From an uncultured Eubacteriales bacterium (lineage in GTDB: Bacteria; Bacillota; Clostridia; Lachnospirales; CAG-274): 6,265 bases of DNA. A model generated the notes under the pieces. That model was not told the DNA's origin and did no database searches. It saw nothing but the letters and a program-made list of their open reading frames with translations. Positions within the stretch are counted from its first letter, which is position 1; each line of letters starts with the position of its first letter. The position numbers and the translations under genes were made by a program. Location of the stretch: contig CABVAP010000134.1 of assembly GCA_902496345.1 (NCBI GenBank), positions 1 to 6,265 of the forward strand, in the 5' to 3' direction. Of this stretch, positions 4,683-6,265 are shown piece by piece.

Positions 4683-5945
4683 ATGTATAACACAGAAGAA
4701 GAAACAGAAAGAGTTGTTTTGATAGGGATAGACTATGATAACAACGGTTATGATGCAGAAAGCTGTCTTGATGAGTTAGAGGAGCTTGCAAAAACAGCAG
4801 GGGCAGTTTGTGTTGGAAGAATGATTCAAAAAAGAGAAGGTATCCACAAAGCACATTATTTTGGAAAAGGCAAAATTGAAGAATTAAAAAATTATATAGA
4901 AGCTGTAAATGCAACAGGGATAATTTGCGATGATGAGCTTACAGCGAATCAGATGAAAAATATGGAGAAATTGCTTGAAACAAAAATAATGAATAGGACA
5001 TTGCTTATTCTTGATATATTTGCATCAAGGGCAAATTCAGCCGAAGGTAAAGTACAGGTTGAGCTTGCACAGCTTAAATATAACCTTTCACATCTTGCTG
5101 GTCAAGGGCGAGATTTAAGTAGACTTGGTGGAGGAATTGGAACAAGAGGTCCCGGAGAGAAAAAGCTGGAAACAGACAGAAGAAATATAGCCGACAGGAT
5201 AACAGAGCTTAACAGGGAATTAAAAGACATTGAAAAACACAGACAAGTTTTAAGGGAAAAAAGAATAAAAAATAAAATTCCAGTTATAGCACTTGCCGGG
5301 TATACAAATGCCGGCAAATCAACACTTATGAACACACTTACAGACGCTGGTGTTCTTGCAGAGGATAAGCTTTTTGCAACACTTGATACAACAACAAGGA
5401 AAGTAAAACTTCCGTCTGGTGCAGAATATTTATTTACAGACACAGTAGGCTTTATTCAAAAACTACCACATCATCTTATAAAAGCATTTAGGGCAACACT
5501 TGAAGAAGTCAAATATGCTGATATAATACTCCATATTGTCGATTCTTCAAATCCAGCAAGAGAGCAACATATAAAAGTTGTTTACGAAACCCTTAAAGAA
5601 TTAGGCTGCGATGAAAAGCCAGTTATAACCGTATTCAACAAAATTGACAAAGAAGAAACAGATTTTCCTTTACCAAAAGATTTACACGCACTTGAAACAC
5701 AAGCAATATCAGCAAAAAAAGAAACTGGAATAGATGAGCTTTTAGAAAAAATCGAAACAGTAATAAAAAGTTTCAAAAAATCAATCACAGTGTTAGTTCC
5801 TTACGAAAAAGGTGCATTTGTAAATTTCATTCACGGAAACTGTGAAATAGTAAAATCTGAAAGTACCGAAAATGGATTTTACTTTGAGATATATGCTGAC
5901 AACGAAGCATACAACAGGCTAAAAGATTTCATAATAGAAGAATAA
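4683..5945 (+). CDS. hflX: Ribosome-associated GTPase HflX
   Basis: The 420-residue protein has the usual length and order of HflX. The N-terminal HflX domain (about 1-165) carries GKGKIEELK (61-69), ICDDELTANQ (81-90), LDIFASRANSAEGKVQVELA (110-129) and GGGIGTRGPGEKKLETDRR (149-167), the family hallmark. A helical linker (about 165-195) joins the GTPase domain: G1 GYTNAGKS (206-213), switch I threonines in LDTTTRK (234-240), G3 DTVGF (253-257), G4 NKID (319-322) and G5 SAK (343-345). A small C-terminal domain follows (about 365-420). The family binds the large ribosomal subunit and splits stalled or stress-inactivated ribosomes using GTP; it acts in the cytoplasm. All nucleotide-binding motifs look intact. 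The gene stands alone, with its own promoter and terminator, divergent from the envelope genes. The start at 4683 rests on the AGGAGGT site. Confidence 0.97.
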   Translation: MYNTEEETERVVLIGIDYDNNGYDAESCLDELEELAKTAGAVCVGRMIQKREGIHKAHYFGKGKIEELKNYIEAVNATGIICDDELTANQMKNMEKLLETKIMNRTLLILDIFASRANSAEGKVQVELAQLKYNLSHLAGQGRDLSRLGGGIGTRGPGEKKLETDRRNIADRITELNRELKDIEKHRQVLREKRIKNKIPVIALAGYTNAGKSTLMNTLTDAGVLAEDKLFATLDTTTRKVKLPSGAEYLFTDTVGFIQKLPHHLIKAFRATLEEVKYADIILHIVDSSNPAREQHIKVVYETLKELGCDEKPVITVFNKIDKEETDFPLPKDLHALETQAISAKKETGIDELLEKIETVIKSFKKSITVLVPYEKGAFVNFIHGNCEIVKSESTENGFYFEIYADNEAYNRLKDFIIEE

Positions 5946-5967
5946 TTTCGATATTATCCAAATCCTC

Positions 5968-6002
5968 AAAAGACCTTGAGTTAAAAATCAAGGTCTTTTT
6001 TT
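5968..6002 (+). terminator. Intrinsic terminator of hflX
   Basis: GACCTTGA (5972-5979) pairs with TCAAGGTC (5988-5995), extended by AAAA/TTTT, with an 8-nt loop and a run of seven T residues (5996-6002). It begins 22 nt after the hflX stop codon. Confidence 0.93.
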
Positions 6003-6022
6003 GGTACAAATGGGGTTTGTCG

Positions 6023-6194
6023 ATTAAAAGACCGTGGGGCTTTGCCCCACCACCCCTTAAAACCGTGGGCTTTGCCCACACCCACCACCTTTTGAAAAAG
6101 GTGGACGAAAACTTTTGTCGGAAACTACGTTTCCTGTCTTGCTATCGCCTTATGTGAGCAAAAATAAAATTTTTACAAAAGCTTTATTTTTGCT
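6023..6194 (+). repeat. Hairpin-module repeat, copy C (most complete)
   Basis: Modules in order: hairpin 1 at 6034-6050 (GTGGGGC-TTT-GCCCCAC), a 6-bp version at 6065-6079, hairpin 2 at 6085-6104 (CCACCTTTTGAAAAAGGTGG), hairpin 3 at 6120-6134 (GGAAAC-TAC-GTTTCC) and hairpin 4 (arms AGCAAAAATAAA 6157-6168 and TTTATTTTTGCT 6183-6194, 14-nt loop). It has the full set of four and is the best reference for copies A and B. No open frame or transposase accompanies it. Confidence 0.85.
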
Positions 6195-6265
6195 AGACAA
6201 GCCATAAACGATTGTAAATAAAAATTAATTTGCTTACAAACTGCCAAATGTCGGGTTATTTGTGG
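6195..6265. other. Intergenic tail without a recognised gene
   Basis: After the repeat the sequence is AT-rich and contains an imperfect palindrome near 6213-6240 (TTGTAA ... TTACAA). No coding frame, promoter or RNA gene can be supported here, and the window ends within it. Confidence 0.5.

Noticed and set aside
1128..5045. TTCAGCCGAA occurring in three genes
   Set aside because: It encodes ordinary residues in different genes, with no spacing or orientation pattern, and looks like codon-usage coincidence.
5102..5443. Minus-strand open frame within hflX
   Set aside because: It is the antisense of the conserved GTPase motifs and has low-complexity Ser/Phe-rich content typical of a shadow frame.

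Overview
The window looks like chromosomal DNA from a low-GC, Gram-positive-type bacterium, most likely one of the Clostridia (Bacillota). Support: AT-rich codon use, strong AGGAGG-type ribosome binding sites, an S-layer-homology (SLH) protein, a membrane-anchored LysM-G5-M23 peptidoglycan hydrolase of a build common in Clostridia, an HflX GTPase of about 420 residues, and intergenic DNA full of GGGCTTTGCCC-type hairpins. Genus cannot be read from the sequence.

Layout. Positions 1-632 hold no credible gene; they are built from short palindromes that belong to one modular repeat family, plus a long AT-rich inverted repeat (arms 444-465 and 475-496) and a strong terminator-like hairpin (591-617). 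Positions 633-4486 carry three genes read leftward: in transcription order an exported SLH protein (4486-2945), an M23 peptidase (2903-1431) and a small membrane-anchored helical protein of unknown function (1316-633). The first two are 41 nt apart with no terminator between them and are probably one operon; the third has its own possible promoter in a 114-nt gap. Positions 4487-4682 are a divergent promoter region. hflX (4683-5945) reads rightward and ends at a clear intrinsic terminator (5968-6002). Positions 6003-6265 hold another copy of the hairpin repeat.

How the genes relate. The leftward block is a cell-envelope set: a wall-attached protein, a wall-cutting or wall-remodelling enzyme and a membrane-tethered extracytoplasmic protein. 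hflX encodes a cytoplasmic ribosome-associated GTPase and shares only the intergenic promoter region with them. For three genes the longest open frame starts too far upstream; promoter and ribosome-binding-site positions support internal starts at 4486 (SLH), 2903 (M23) and 4683 (hflX).

The most unusual content is the repeat family. Three main copies (near 1-138, 210-371 and 6023-6194) and one inverted partial copy (about 558 down to 387) keep the order, stem lengths and loops of their hairpins while the stem bases change on both sides together. That pattern suggests the folded form, in RNA or single-stranded DNA, is what is maintained. No complete novel system with protein components is visible.
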